From: Symbiodinium natans
Taxonomy: Eukaryota > Sar > Dinophyceae > Suessiales > Symbiodiniaceae
Assembly (NCBI GenBank): GCA_905221605.1
Contig: CAJNDS010000435.1
Span: 869,730-933,729, forward strand
Reading direction: 5' to 3'
DNA: 64,000 nucleotides
Shown: positions 18,643 to 30,600 of the stretch, piece after piece
Layout: each line of letters begins with the position of its first letter
Position numbering within the stretch: the stretch's first letter is position 1
Program-made: the position numbers and the translations under genes
Notes under the pieces: generated by a model
Seen by the model: the letters and a program-made list of their open reading frames with translations, nothing else
What the model was told of the DNA's origin: nothing
Databases searched by the model: none

Positions 18643-21600
18643 AAAGAAAATAATTAAAAACAAACACGACTCATAGCAAACGTAGATAAGGCCAACAAGT
18701 TATACACCCCAAAACACAACATTCGTAAGAACACATGGAAAAGAAGAGAGCAACCGTAAGCAACCCGACTCATGGAAGGTCAAAAGCCTTCCGGGGGTCG
18801 GCGTGTTGAAGCCGCTGGCTCAGTATCCCTCACCCTCAACCCCCCTAAACCCCCTATTCCCAAAATGCCAATGCCCCCCCCCCCTCCCCCCCCCAACACA
18901 AAAAATGCGCTCAAACCCCTAAAGCCCCCCTAACCCTCCTGAGGCCCTAAACCCTAAACCCTGAACCCCCAAAAAACCCCTGCGCCCCTGACTAGGTTGC
19001 GGCTCCGAGTTTTCAGATGTTGTTCTTTTGTCGGTTTGTTGTTGCCGTAGGTAGGCTTTTGGCTTAGGGCCTAGGGTTGCGGTGTAGATGTCTGTGTGTG
19101 TGTGTGCGCGCACGTTCTTCGATGGGGAGGAGGCGGGGAGGGAGGGGAAGGAGGGGAAGGAGGGGAAGGAGGGGAGGGCGGGTTAAGTTCCTAGGGGGGG
19201 GTGGGGTTTCTGTTGGGGAAGGGGGGTCTTCGGTGATTGAGTGTGTTTAGACTTTCAGGGTTTAGGGTGTTTCTGTTGGGTGTTCAGATTTATTTTGCTG
19301 AGCTTCTAGATTCTGCTTTCGGGTGCGAGCAGGGGCTCAGGTTTGCTTTAGGTTTAGCGTTTTGGGTTTATTTAGGGTCGAGGGTTTAGGGTTGAGAGGT
19401 TTGTGTGTCGTATTGCATTGGGGCTTCTGGTGCATGTAAATGGATGTACAGACAAAGACTCAGTAGTAAGCTAGATTGAAGAACCCTAGACCCTTAACGC
19501 ACGTTCTAAAGAAGGCAACACCCTGAAAAGCCTACAGAGCTGAAAAAAGGTCAGGCAATAGCCCTCCTCACTGAACATCACCCCAAGCAACGTCAAACCA
19601 TTCCGGGCAACCCAACAACCTCGGGAACTCGGGAAGCTGAATAAACCCGGAAACTCAGGTTCATCGCTCGGGATGCGATATGAGACCGGGTGCAACGTAA
19701 GACCCTACAGCCTAAACACCATTGGCTTCTCAGGAACAAGCACTATGCGGGCTTCGCCGTCGTGAATCAAACGACGGACAGGCGCAGCTCATGTTCAGGA
19801 TGGAGGTTTTTGCAGGCCCCTGGAGTTTAGGACCTGCCCTAAACGTCCCAAGCCTTAAATTAAATGTTCTAAGCAAACCGAACTCTAAACTTCTAAACCC
19901 TATCCCTAAGCCCTTATACGCCCTGAGCAACTGTGGGGCTCGAGGCATCTTTTTCCGAAGCGGGCGTTTAGGGTGGTGGCCCCTGACAGGGCTGAAGTGC
20001 TTTGAGGAGGCCAAACTTACGAGTTTTTACTCTCGAACAAGGGGAGATATTCGGAAATTCGGTACCTTCTGTTTCCTTTTTCTGGCTGTCACTCCCGAAT
20101 TTCCCACGAAAAGCCTTAGCGTTTGGCAGCCTCTTTTGTTTCAAGCGGGCTTGGAAGCTTGGGTTGTGGGCTGGATGGTGTTTTACAACGCTTGGATTCT
20201 AGAGCGAGCAATTTTTGAGAGTGTCCTTGATGGTTTGGCCGCTTGTATGAGCCAACAGGACGTCGCAGAAACGATACCCTGGATCGGCAGCAGTTCCAGG
20301 ACAAGACTTGGCGCGTCACAGCCACTGCCGGCGTTGTCGTGACGGTGTGCCCCACAAGCAGGAGCTCCCGGACAAGACGACGCCGATGTGTTTGGCCAGA
20401 CTCGCAACACCCAGCTCGCTGGAATACTCTATTTTACTTCAGATGGTGGTGGCACGGCGCGCCGCCGGATTGGCCGGCCATCACTTGAACCTTGAACGCG
20501 GCAGCAACGCGATCGATGGGTGGGTTCAGGTGCTGCAATCTCCAGCCTCTCCCGGAGCCCCGCGCAAGTTGCTGGATGCGTTCATGGGACCATATGCTCG
20601 TGGCATATAGGCCCTTTCAACTCGAAGTTTTGTTCGGACGAATACGTCCTCAGCAACAGGGCTGTGGCGAACAGTGCATGGTGCTCATGCCTGTGGGACA
20701 AACAGGGGCAACGCAAGGGTTCTCTTTGGTTGTTCCAAACTGGAACTTGCACAAGGGGCTGGCATGAACGCCAAAGCCGTTTCCTCGCTATGCTTTGCAA
20801 CACGCTCTTGCAGACCGGAGCCTTTGCTGGGGAACTAGTTCACTAGTATTAACCTGCTTGTTTCCGGGTGTTTCTGGGTTCTTCTGATTGGGGGAGGGGA
20901 GGGGGGTGGGGATGTTAACATCCGTTCCTACGGTGACCAGGCCCAAACACCCGGGTATTTGCAGTGTTCTTGCCAATGCAAGGAAGTTTGACGTTTCTGG
21001 CACATGACGGCATGTCGCAAGAGCGCGTGTCTTTTGAGAACATGCCTACTGCACGGGGGTTGCGTTCTAAATTCGCGTGTCCTTTCAATTACTCCAGTTT
21101 ACATGAATGTGTTTGGGCAGTATGTTTTCATGTCTTCGCTATAAAGCGAAATGCAAGCAGAGCCTCTGATACCCCATTGTGGCGCTTGGAAAAATGTAGG
21201 TTCGAGCGAGGAAAAGAAAACTAATGTTACACTTTTCTTGCTATAACTGACCAAATCCAGCAAGTGTTTTCTCAGGCACGCCGCCCGCAATAAATCAGTC
21301 AGTGTAGTTAGCTTTTTTCGCGCTGTCACAAGCGCGCATGGTTTTGTGAAAGCGCATGAAAAACCACTCATCAGCCGTAAAACAGCCAACCTCTCCAAAG
21401 AAGTAATCGTCTTAGGATTTTCCAAAGCCTGTGTTTTGAGAACATCACACGCAAGAGCCACGGAACCGCCAGTGGCGTAGCGCGCGACCTAGTTGGGGGG
21501 CTTTCGAGAGCTTTGTGGTCTCTATACTGCTGGTCGGAGTGAATTTTTGCGGGTTGCGCGGCATTTGGGGTTGTTGTTTTTGTCGTCTCATTTTGTGGGC

Positions 21601-24600
21601 TCTCACGTGTTCCGTTTGTTCTGGTATCTGGCCTGGTCCTCCTTGTAAACGTTTGCACATTGCTGCTGATCATCGTTTTGAAACAAACGAATTCCCTGGC
21701 AATGACACATTTGCACCTGAGATTTCGGGCATAGTGAAGTTTTCCACTCTCTTCACGAGTTTGAGTACCATGTTAAACGTGCACATGTGTAAACGAAACG
21801 CAGTTCGAAAGTTCTTCAAAGCTGGCAGTCAGTGCCAAATACTCAACTGCTGTATAGCCTTCGGCTCCAAACACTCTCGTGAAAAGTGTAATGGCGGGAG
21901 GCGACGATGTGGCAAAGCTAGACACCAGACTCAAGTATGTTGAAGGTGCCCTACACTCTACACAAGTCCTTGCCTTCCTTACGGCAAGGGTGTTGGGCAG
22001 GACCGGGAGTGGTCTGCTTCGTTGCGGGCGCCTTCCGTGAGAAGGTTGCGGACAACTAGCGTGTGTGGCGGGAGGGCGCGGCTGTCAACAAGGAAAGGTG
22101 GGGATGGGGGGCAAGACCGGACAAAGCCGTGGAAGTGTCAACTCTTTGACCTGGTCATCGGACACCTGGACAGCCGGACAGCTGGGGACACAAGGCGTGT
22201 CAGGAGCTCTGCGCCAGCAACCTTGCAGTGGAGGCCTGCTTCCACAAAGAACCCCCGGCGGCGGCTGAAACGCCTTGGGTCCTGTCTATGCTTTGTCGCC
22301 AGTCGACGGAGGGTCTCCAGGCACGTAGCTTGCTGGGCCGGGAGGAGATGCGGGGCGCGGTTCGCAAGGTCTGGGCCATGAGAGCGACATCCGGGCCTAC
22401 TTCTGCGGGGACCAGGGCAAATGCAAGGGTGGCAAGGGTGTGGGTGCTGGAGGGAGTGGTAGCCTTGGTGGAGGGAAGCGCTGCGGCGCCTTTCTGCCGG
22501 AAAAACAAGCCTTTGGATTGGAGGAGGGTGGTGTGGTACAGCCCGGTGGGCAGGGCACGCGGTCTCGTACCGTCGAGACCGCGGGGCGAGGGTTGGGGTC
22601 CTGCTTGCGAAGTTGTTCAGTTTGTTGGTGCCTTGGTGTTTGGTTAGCGAAGTCTTGGGAGTGTCTTCACGGGCGCGTCCTGGTACTTTTCGTAGGTCGT
22701 GCGCGTGTAGCTGAAACAGTTTTGGGCGCTGTACGGATGTTAGCTGCGTAGCGCTGCTAGCTTTGGTCGGTATGGAGCGACTACTGATTGTCTGGTGAGT
22801 GCTGGGTTTTGGGAGGATGCCCACAGCGGGGGGATTTCAACCTCCAGTTCCAGTTTTTGATTTTATGGGGGGATTTGGGCAGGGCCGTCTCGTTTAAACA
22901 TGTTACGACACGTTTTCTTTTCTGGTTGGGGCGGCGACAAGCCTGAACGCAACAAGTGTTCGACTCAACCCTGTCGGGGAGTGAGAGAAAGCATAGACAA
23001 ATGTCGGATTACCTTCAAGTGAAGAGGACTTGCCTAGGACTAAGTGCGCAGTCGAGTATCTCAGGGTTGGGCCCAGCGCCCGGAAGCCTTGAACTTTACA
23101 GTCTTTCAACCCTGAACCCTAATTGATCGAAACGTTTTGACCGAGAGTTTTGACCGAATGTGTTGACCGGAAAATACCGAAAAGTCTTGCTTTTAGAGCC
23201 TTAGTTAGTTTCACTTTTTGTGCCCCCGGAGCATTCTGAGGCCTTTCGTGGCATCATTTCTGCGCTGACTTGTTTGGACATACCCCCCGGATATATCTTG
23301 CGAGCAAGAGGCTTAAGCAACCTGATAAGTAAGTTGAACGGCCTGGGCATCCTCGTCAAACGGTGGTTTCCAAAGGACTCTCATTTTTCAGAACACGAGC
23401 AGCTCGTGTTGACATACGGCAGTTCCATTTATGTTGCTTTGAGGGTATAGGGTATGGGGGTTTCGGGTTTAGGAGGAGGTTAAGGCTCACAGCAGTGCAG
23501 GTACATTCTGAAAGCCTTGCATAAACCTCCCAAGAGTAAACCTTTCATAAGGGACCGAAAAGAGTAGATTCCTGTTTGAGTCAAGTTCCTTCACGAGCTC
23601 ACGCAACCTTAAAGCTTAAACCCTAAACCCCTAGGACCCCGAATTCAGAGCCTGCAAACTTAAACCCCAAACAAACGCAGAACATGGGAGCCTGGACCTC
23701 AAGGGCTTAAGGGTTTGGACTTGGGAAAGGGTTTGAATTGCTAGCCGTTCGGATGTTGGGTGGAAGGTGCCGCTTGGGTGGGCTTAACACCTAAACCCTC
23801 AACTTCCCTAAACCTAAGCCCAATCTGCCTCAGACAGCTCTTCTACTGGTTCATCGAAGCCGAATCAGGAAATCAGCCGGGAGCGCCTCATCTGCCACAA
23901 TGCCTACAGGGGCGTGCTTTAAAGTAGAGTCTTCCAAGGCTACCCATGAGGTTGAAGGGCTCCCCCAACATGGCCCCCAATTTGGCAACGAGTTCTCTTA
24001 AACCCTAAACCCTACCATGCCCCTAATTCACCCTGCACGCCCCATAGGCCCTAAAGTAGACCCCTAGTACATGCGAGCCCTAACCCCAACAAGTCGCCCG
24101 AAACCCCAGGACGGAACCTCAGTTGTCCGAGACGATAGAGCTTTTCCCTCCCCCTAAGCCCTGAACTTAGGGGTTAGGGCTTATAGGGTCATAGGGTTTA
24201 AAGGGTTGATAGGGTTTACAGGTTTGAAAGGGTGTAGGGTTTATTTTGGGTTTACCCGAATCCCATTGCTGTTGTTGGATGCAATGGCAACATCAACACC
24301 TCCCAAAGCAGCAGGCCATAGTTTATCACCCCCGTGATTGCATGATATAGCCGTTTACATCCCACCCAGCTAGGCTTTGGGACCCAAGAAACCCCGAAGC
24401 TGAGGTGCTTGAACCCCAGACCCGAAAGCCCCAAGACAAAAGCCAAGAAGCGCCTGAAGCTGAGGTAGCCCCGAAACCGCAAATCCCTTAAACCCCCAAA
24501 CCCCCCAAACCCCCCAAACCGCCCAAACCCCCCAAACCCCCCAGACCCCCCAAACCCCCAAAACCCCCCAACCCCCTAAACCCTAAACTCCAAACCCCAA

Positions 24601-27600
24601 CTAACCCCCTGAGGTGACACCCAACCTCATCTGGATGAACGGCGGCCCCGGCGCCTCCAGCATCATGGGGCTGATGGCAGCTCGCCGGTCTCTTCAAGGA
24701 ACCCAAACCCTGGAAGGTTTTGAGGGGTTTATAGGGTTTAAGGTTTTTTGGGGTTTTTAGGGTGTTTAGGCTTTATCGGGTTTTTTAGGGCTTAATTGGG
24801 TTTATAGGTTTTTTTTGGGGGTTTCGGGGGTTTTTAGGGTTTATAGGGTTTTTTAGGGCTTAATTGGGTTTATAGGTTTTTTGGGGTGGGATTTCGGGGG
24901 TTTTTAGGGTTTATAGGGTTTTTGGGGCTTAATCGGGTTTATAGGTTCTTTTGGGGGGGATTTCGGGTGTTTTTAGGGTTTATAGGGTTTTTTGGGGCTT
25001 AATCGGGGGTTATAGGTTTTTTTGGGGGGATTTCGGGGGTTTTTAGGGTTTGTAGGATTTTTAAACTTAATCAGTTTATGGGGTGTTTTTGGGGGGGATT
25101 TAGGGGGTTTACAGGGTTTAAAGGATGTGCAGGGTTGATAGGGTTTATAGGGGTTTTAGGGTTTTTTGGGTTTAGAGGGTTGAAAGGGTTTATAGGGTTT
25201 GTAGGGTTTATAGGGTTTATAGGGTTTACAGGTTTAGGGTGGTGGGGTTCAGGGTTGTGGGCTGTGGGGCCTACGTAGCTCCCAATCAAGATCAGCCCCT
25301 AAACCCAGAAAGCTCTCAATCTCCAAACTCGCCTGTAAACCCCCAAACCCTCAACCCTAGAAATCCTAGAAACCCAATAAACCCTATAAACCCTATGAAG
25401 CCGATAAACCCGAGATCCTCTCCGTGGTTTACCGCTATCGACACCCAAAGGGCTTAGCCTTTAGGGGTCGGATCATGGGTTTGACTATTTGAGGGCTTCG
25501 GGTTTAGGATGTGCAGTTTCGGGCCCCGACCTTATAAAAAGGGTTTTATAGGGCTCGAAGTTTATGCAAGGTGCGTGGTGTTTAGGGTGTACATCCGAAG
25601 TCGGGCTTAGTGTTTACATGAGATTCATTCGATGCTTGTTTTGGTTTTGTATTGGATTGCGCGCGGACTTGCTGCCCAATCTCAACGATTTAGATGTAAA
25701 TTTAGGTTTGCTTATCCATGGTTGGGTCGCAAAGGCTTTCAAAAACACCAAACTAGAAGAGCTGTGGGTACATGGCCACTGGGGCTTCGGGCGGCTTAGT
25801 GTTAAGGGTTGAGCGTTGCGCACTGCCGAGGTGGAAAACATCGGGCCGCTGACGTTGCAGCAAGACGGCAGCCTTGCCCCGCCAGCTGGCACTGTTTAGG
25901 GGGCTGGGGGTTTAGGGTTTAGGGTTTAGGGTTTAGGGTTTAGGGTCTAGGGTCTAGGGTTTAGGGTTTGTGTGGGGGCTCAGGGTTCGGAAGCTCCAGT
26001 GCCCGCCTATGGTTCGTTAGATCCTATATGGTCAGTTCGCTAGGTCATGGTACCCTTTTGGTGTACACCTAAATTGTAGGAGCCACCTTAGAATAGTAAC
26101 CCCAAAATGGGTACTAAATTAGAGGAGTCACCATATGGCCTGTGAAGGAAATATAGGGCCATTTTGGAAAGAGGTATTTTTGAAGATCAACTACGAGGAG
26201 CTGTCCCCCACCCCAAACCCTGGACAGCCCAGAACCCGACATCCTAAGCCCTAGACCGTCCTCCACCTGCCTTTGCCCTAGGGTTTGGGGGTTTAGGCTT
26301 GAGGCTTTAGGCGCTGGGGTTTACACGTAGGTTGGTGCTTCGTTTTGGGTTGAGAGTTCTGAGTGGCACCGCACCCTATACCTACTGGGGTCTAAGCAGA
26401 GTGCTTGGGATTTCATCGGATGTAGCACTTCAACCCTGCACCGGAAAACTCTGACCCCAAGCCACAGTCAGGCATGTGGCCTATAGAGCAGCAAACAATT
26501 GTTAACTAAGGCAAGATCCTTTCAGTCATGTTGCCATCCTGTTTTCCCTAGTCTAATGCTAAACTCCTGTGAGGTTCAGGGCTTTGGCTCAGAATGACTT
26601 AAGCGCAAAGATTCAGAAATCTGGCACCCAAACCCCCTAACTCCGAATACATCAATGCTTATACATGCCGTCGACTTGCCGAAGCTGATTTCGCAAACTC
26701 AGCAAAGTCCAGCTCATTCGACTTATGGGTTTGGGGTTTAGGGTATAGGATCCAACTTCTGGGCGCATTTTGGATCCTGAACCCTAATCTTCAACCCCCA
26801 AAGGGCCCGATTCTTGAGATCCATTCCCATGTCCTTCTCGAGTTGCCGAGAGCCCTGGCGTACCCTGGGGTTCACAGTTTACGGTTTTACGCTTTAGGGT
26901 GTAGGGTACTGCGGTTTAGCTTTTAGACGTTCGCGGTTTGAGGTTCATTTAGGGTGTGATACATCCCTAAGCCGCAGCTCCAGTCAAATCTGTGTGTGGC
27001 GTGCCAGGAACCCACACGCCTGGAGCGGGAAGAACAACGCAGCTTGGCTTTGACCTACTGGTCCTTAGGTAGGGAATGACTGTTTAGGGGTTCAGGGTTT
27101 TAGCGTCTTAGGATTCAGGGGTTGTGAATTCCCCTCGTGCCGTTTGTTTTGAATGAGCCCCTCATCCCCCCCCCCCTCCCCTCCAAACAAGATATAGATG
27201 CCTTCTTGTGAGAAAGTCTCCTGCTGCCGATGTCCCCGCAACAACTTGATCCTGATGCAGAACCATTGATTAAGAGGCATATTGGACTCTTTGGATCTAT
27301 GATGAGTTCTAAGATGCGATCCTTTAGCAGCGTCCCGAATTGCTGCCTGTTGTGCGGCTCAGAAGCAATTCACCCCTTCCTGGGCCACCACAGATTGGTT
27401 CGAACAGCAAGTGCTGCTTGAGGGCCATCTCGTTGGAATTCAGGTCTGGGTGTTCATGAAAAGTATGGGCCCTGTTTCGGTCTCTGTTCTGGTACGTCTG
27501 TTGCTTGTAGTATGTGTGTACACTTAACATAGAGTGATATACAAAAGTAGAAGCATTGCAGCGTTGCTTACGTGTCTTTGCCTGTCAATCATTCCGGGCA

Positions 27601-30600
27601 CAAGAATGAGTCCATACTTCGAGCAAGGCAGTAGCCTAATTGAATAGGATGGGCATTGTGGGCTGGTTTAGATGATAGCTATATACAGGGGTTAGAAGGG
27701 GATGAGATTGACAACTACTTAAAGGAATGCTAAGGTCACAACCCTAAACTACCCTCATTTCCCACAGGCCCCATGGCCAAGCACTGCACTCCCTTAGGTC
27801 CAGCCTACTCCAGAACACTCCACGCTACGTAGTTCCTAACGTTTCGGCCGTGCCATCGCTAAGCATTGGGTCGAAGCCAGTACTGCCTATAATATAATTA
27901 ATACCCTAAAACCCCACCCCCTGCCCAAATTCTAAACGATTTGGGGGGCTAAATCCTAAAGAATAGGGTTTAGCGAATAGGGTTTAGCGCCTAAATCCTA
28001 AAGAATAGGGTTTTGGAATAGGATTTAGGGCCTAAATCCTAAAGAATAGGGTTTAGGAATAGGGTTTAGGGCCTAAATCCTAAAGAATAGGGTTTAGGAA
28101 TAGGGTTTAGGGCCTAAATCCTAAAGAATAGGGTTTAGTAATAGGGTTTAGGGCCTAAATCATAAAGAATAGGGTTTAGCGAATAGGGTTTAGGGCCGAA
28201 ATCCTAAAGAATAGGGTTTAGGAATAGGGTTTAGGGCCTAAATCCTAAACGAATAGGGTTTAGAGCCAAAAATCTTGAAAATGAGGGGGTCATTTCTGCC
28301 ATATGAATTCTATTTAAAATCAATTGGGAATCGGCCACTTTTTCCCGAATCCTGGGGTACCCCCCACGGAGGCCTAAATCCTATTTGCTAAATCCTATTC
28401 CCGGACACGCTAAATCCTAAACGAATAGGATTTAAGGCCTAAATCCTAAAGAATAGGGTTTAACGAGGCTTACTGCAGATTTGGGTTCGGTGTTGGGAGG
28501 ACTTGGGTGGTTTCTGGGTTGGGTATTTGGTAGGGCTTGCATTGAGGGCGCACATGTTCACTTCGGACAGGTGCTCATCATCGACAATCCTGTGGGTTCC
28601 GGCTTCAGTTGCTTGGCACAGGGTATGGGACAGAGGGGATCTCAACAGTCGGAAAATGTGAGTTGCAGTTCAGGGTCTACATGGACCCTTGCTTTGATTG
28701 CAGTTCCGCTCTTTGGAGGGTACCTAGGTTTCTGGTTACATCAACCGTGTAATAAGAAGATCGGCAAATCGAACAAAACCTAAGGGTTAAGGGTTTAGGG
28801 TTGTGGCCGCTTGGTGCACATGGCCACCCTGAGTCCTCTGACGACCGAGCTTCCGACACCCCAAACCCTGAAATCCAAAGACAAGAAGCTTCACCCCTCA
28901 GGCTTAGGCGAGCCCATTCCCAACATCGAGACATGATCAACTATAGGTACTTCGGCCCCTGGAAAGTGTTGTTTTCCACTTGAGGGGACCAAATTTAGAA
29001 ACGTATTGCAGAGAGTGTTTCATGGCCAACCTAGTCAAGATTCAGGTCGACCCATGGGTTAGACCCTGGGAATGATACTACGTAGTTTTCTTTGGCATTG
29101 GATGTGGAGAGGCTGAGGGGCTGAAGGGTGTGCTAGGCCCAGAGCCCTAAAAACCCCCAACAGCAGAAACTCAAAGCCTGCAACCCTAAACCCCAGACCC
29201 CAAATCCTAAACCCCATAAAAATCCCTCAACCCTGAACCCTAAACCCTAAACCCCATAAACCCTAAATCCTAAACCCCAAACCCCATAAACCCTCAACCC
29301 TGAACCCTCAATCCGAGCCCTGCGTCTCACCTGCGTCTGTCACGCAAGGCTTCACAGGCAAAGAGCCAAAGCCCCAGCTGCCTCGGTAAGGGTTTAGGGT
29401 TTAGGGTTTGGGGCTTGGGGCTTAGGGTTCAGGATTTGTAGCCTTAGGGTGTGGGAGGGAAGGCAGACAGCGCCCTGAACCCTCAGCCCTGTCAACCTTA
29501 GCACACACCTAAACCCTAAACCCTAACCCTAAACCCTAAATCCTGGACCGGTTTGGCATAACCTGTCGGCGGGTCGATGTGGCGTAGCGCCCCAAGCCCT
29601 AAACTAGGACCCAGATAGGCCCTTCTCCTTTGTTGGGGGGGGGTGGGGGGTTAGGTTCCTTAGAATTGAAACCAAAAGGGCACCTTTTTTTTGCTTGGTG
29701 ACTCTTGGGCCTAGTGAATCCGCTTACCTTATGCCCTGAACCCGTAAACTACCCAAACCCCTGAGCAACGGCTCCCCCAAAAGCTTCAAGCTTGGCAGGA
29801 CCTACGGTCGGGATATGGCAATGATCAGTCTGAAGTCATATATATATATATATGTATATCATGTATATCATGTCGTGTCTGATCTTACCTTATTATCGCA
29901 TATTAATAGTTTCGGACATAAGTTGCAGTATAGGTAGAGAATCTAGCAAATAAGATAGAATATGGTGCGGGGTACGTAGCCAACCTTCAACTTTAACTGT
30001 CTCCGGGTCCTAACCAACCTTGAGCGAAGTGTTAGAGCCCTGAAACCGCCGAAGGCGAACCTATTCCCCCCTCGAAAGCTGAGCCCCTATGTCGACCCGC
30101 AGCTTGACACCCTGAGCATCCCCACAGCCTTACCCGATTTTTTCCGGTGCTTCTAAGAGGTCTTAACCCCCTAAACCCTAAACCCTCAGCCCTAAACCCT
30201 AAACCCTAAACCCTAAACCCTAAACCCTCAAGATGGCGCCTGACTCCCACTGAGCTGCCTGAGGAGCTACGTCACTTCGGAGGAGGAGATGCGCAAGGAC
30301 TTCTACACGGCCCTGAAGCACCCAATCCGGACTATTCCGAACAACGGCTCTGGTTCAGGGTTTGTGGTATAGGGTTTAGGGTTTAGGGTTTAGGGTTTAG
30401 GGTTTAGGGAGTTTGGTGAGTCAGTTTGAGTTTGCCCTAAACCCAAACACCCCGTGGGCTTTGGGGCCGTGGGAGATGCTGGCTCAGGGCGCCGGCCTCC
30501 CTCAAGCAAAGCAATCCCTTGGCCTTTCCCACCCTGAAACCCTAGATCGTGACACTCACAACCGACACTCAACCCCTAAACCCTAAACCCTAAACCCTAA

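Larger units (their letters stand above)
19782..23833. other. Gene 2 intron 2 with a repeat-poor island
   Basis: From about 19.8 to 23.4 kb there are almost no TTTAGGG units, unlike nearly all other introns here. The island holds several open frames on both strands (listed separately) that I cannot join into a recognisable protein. It may be a nested gene, a retroposed copy or an old mobile element. Confidence 0.5.

Noticed and set aside
22138-22824. 228-codon minus-strand frame
   Set aside because: The longest frame in the window, but Pro/Arg/Ser/His-rich and without a domain. Better-looking frames exist on the + strand in the same place, and all reconstructed genes are on +. It looks like a shadow of GC-rich sequence.
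24614-24715. Frameshift in the carboxypeptidase after GGPGASS (a GLFKEPKPW peptide in another frame)
   Set aside because: Ending exon 4 at the GC donor at 24677 and joining exon 5 (VENIGPL) gives the expected S10 sequence without a frameshift.
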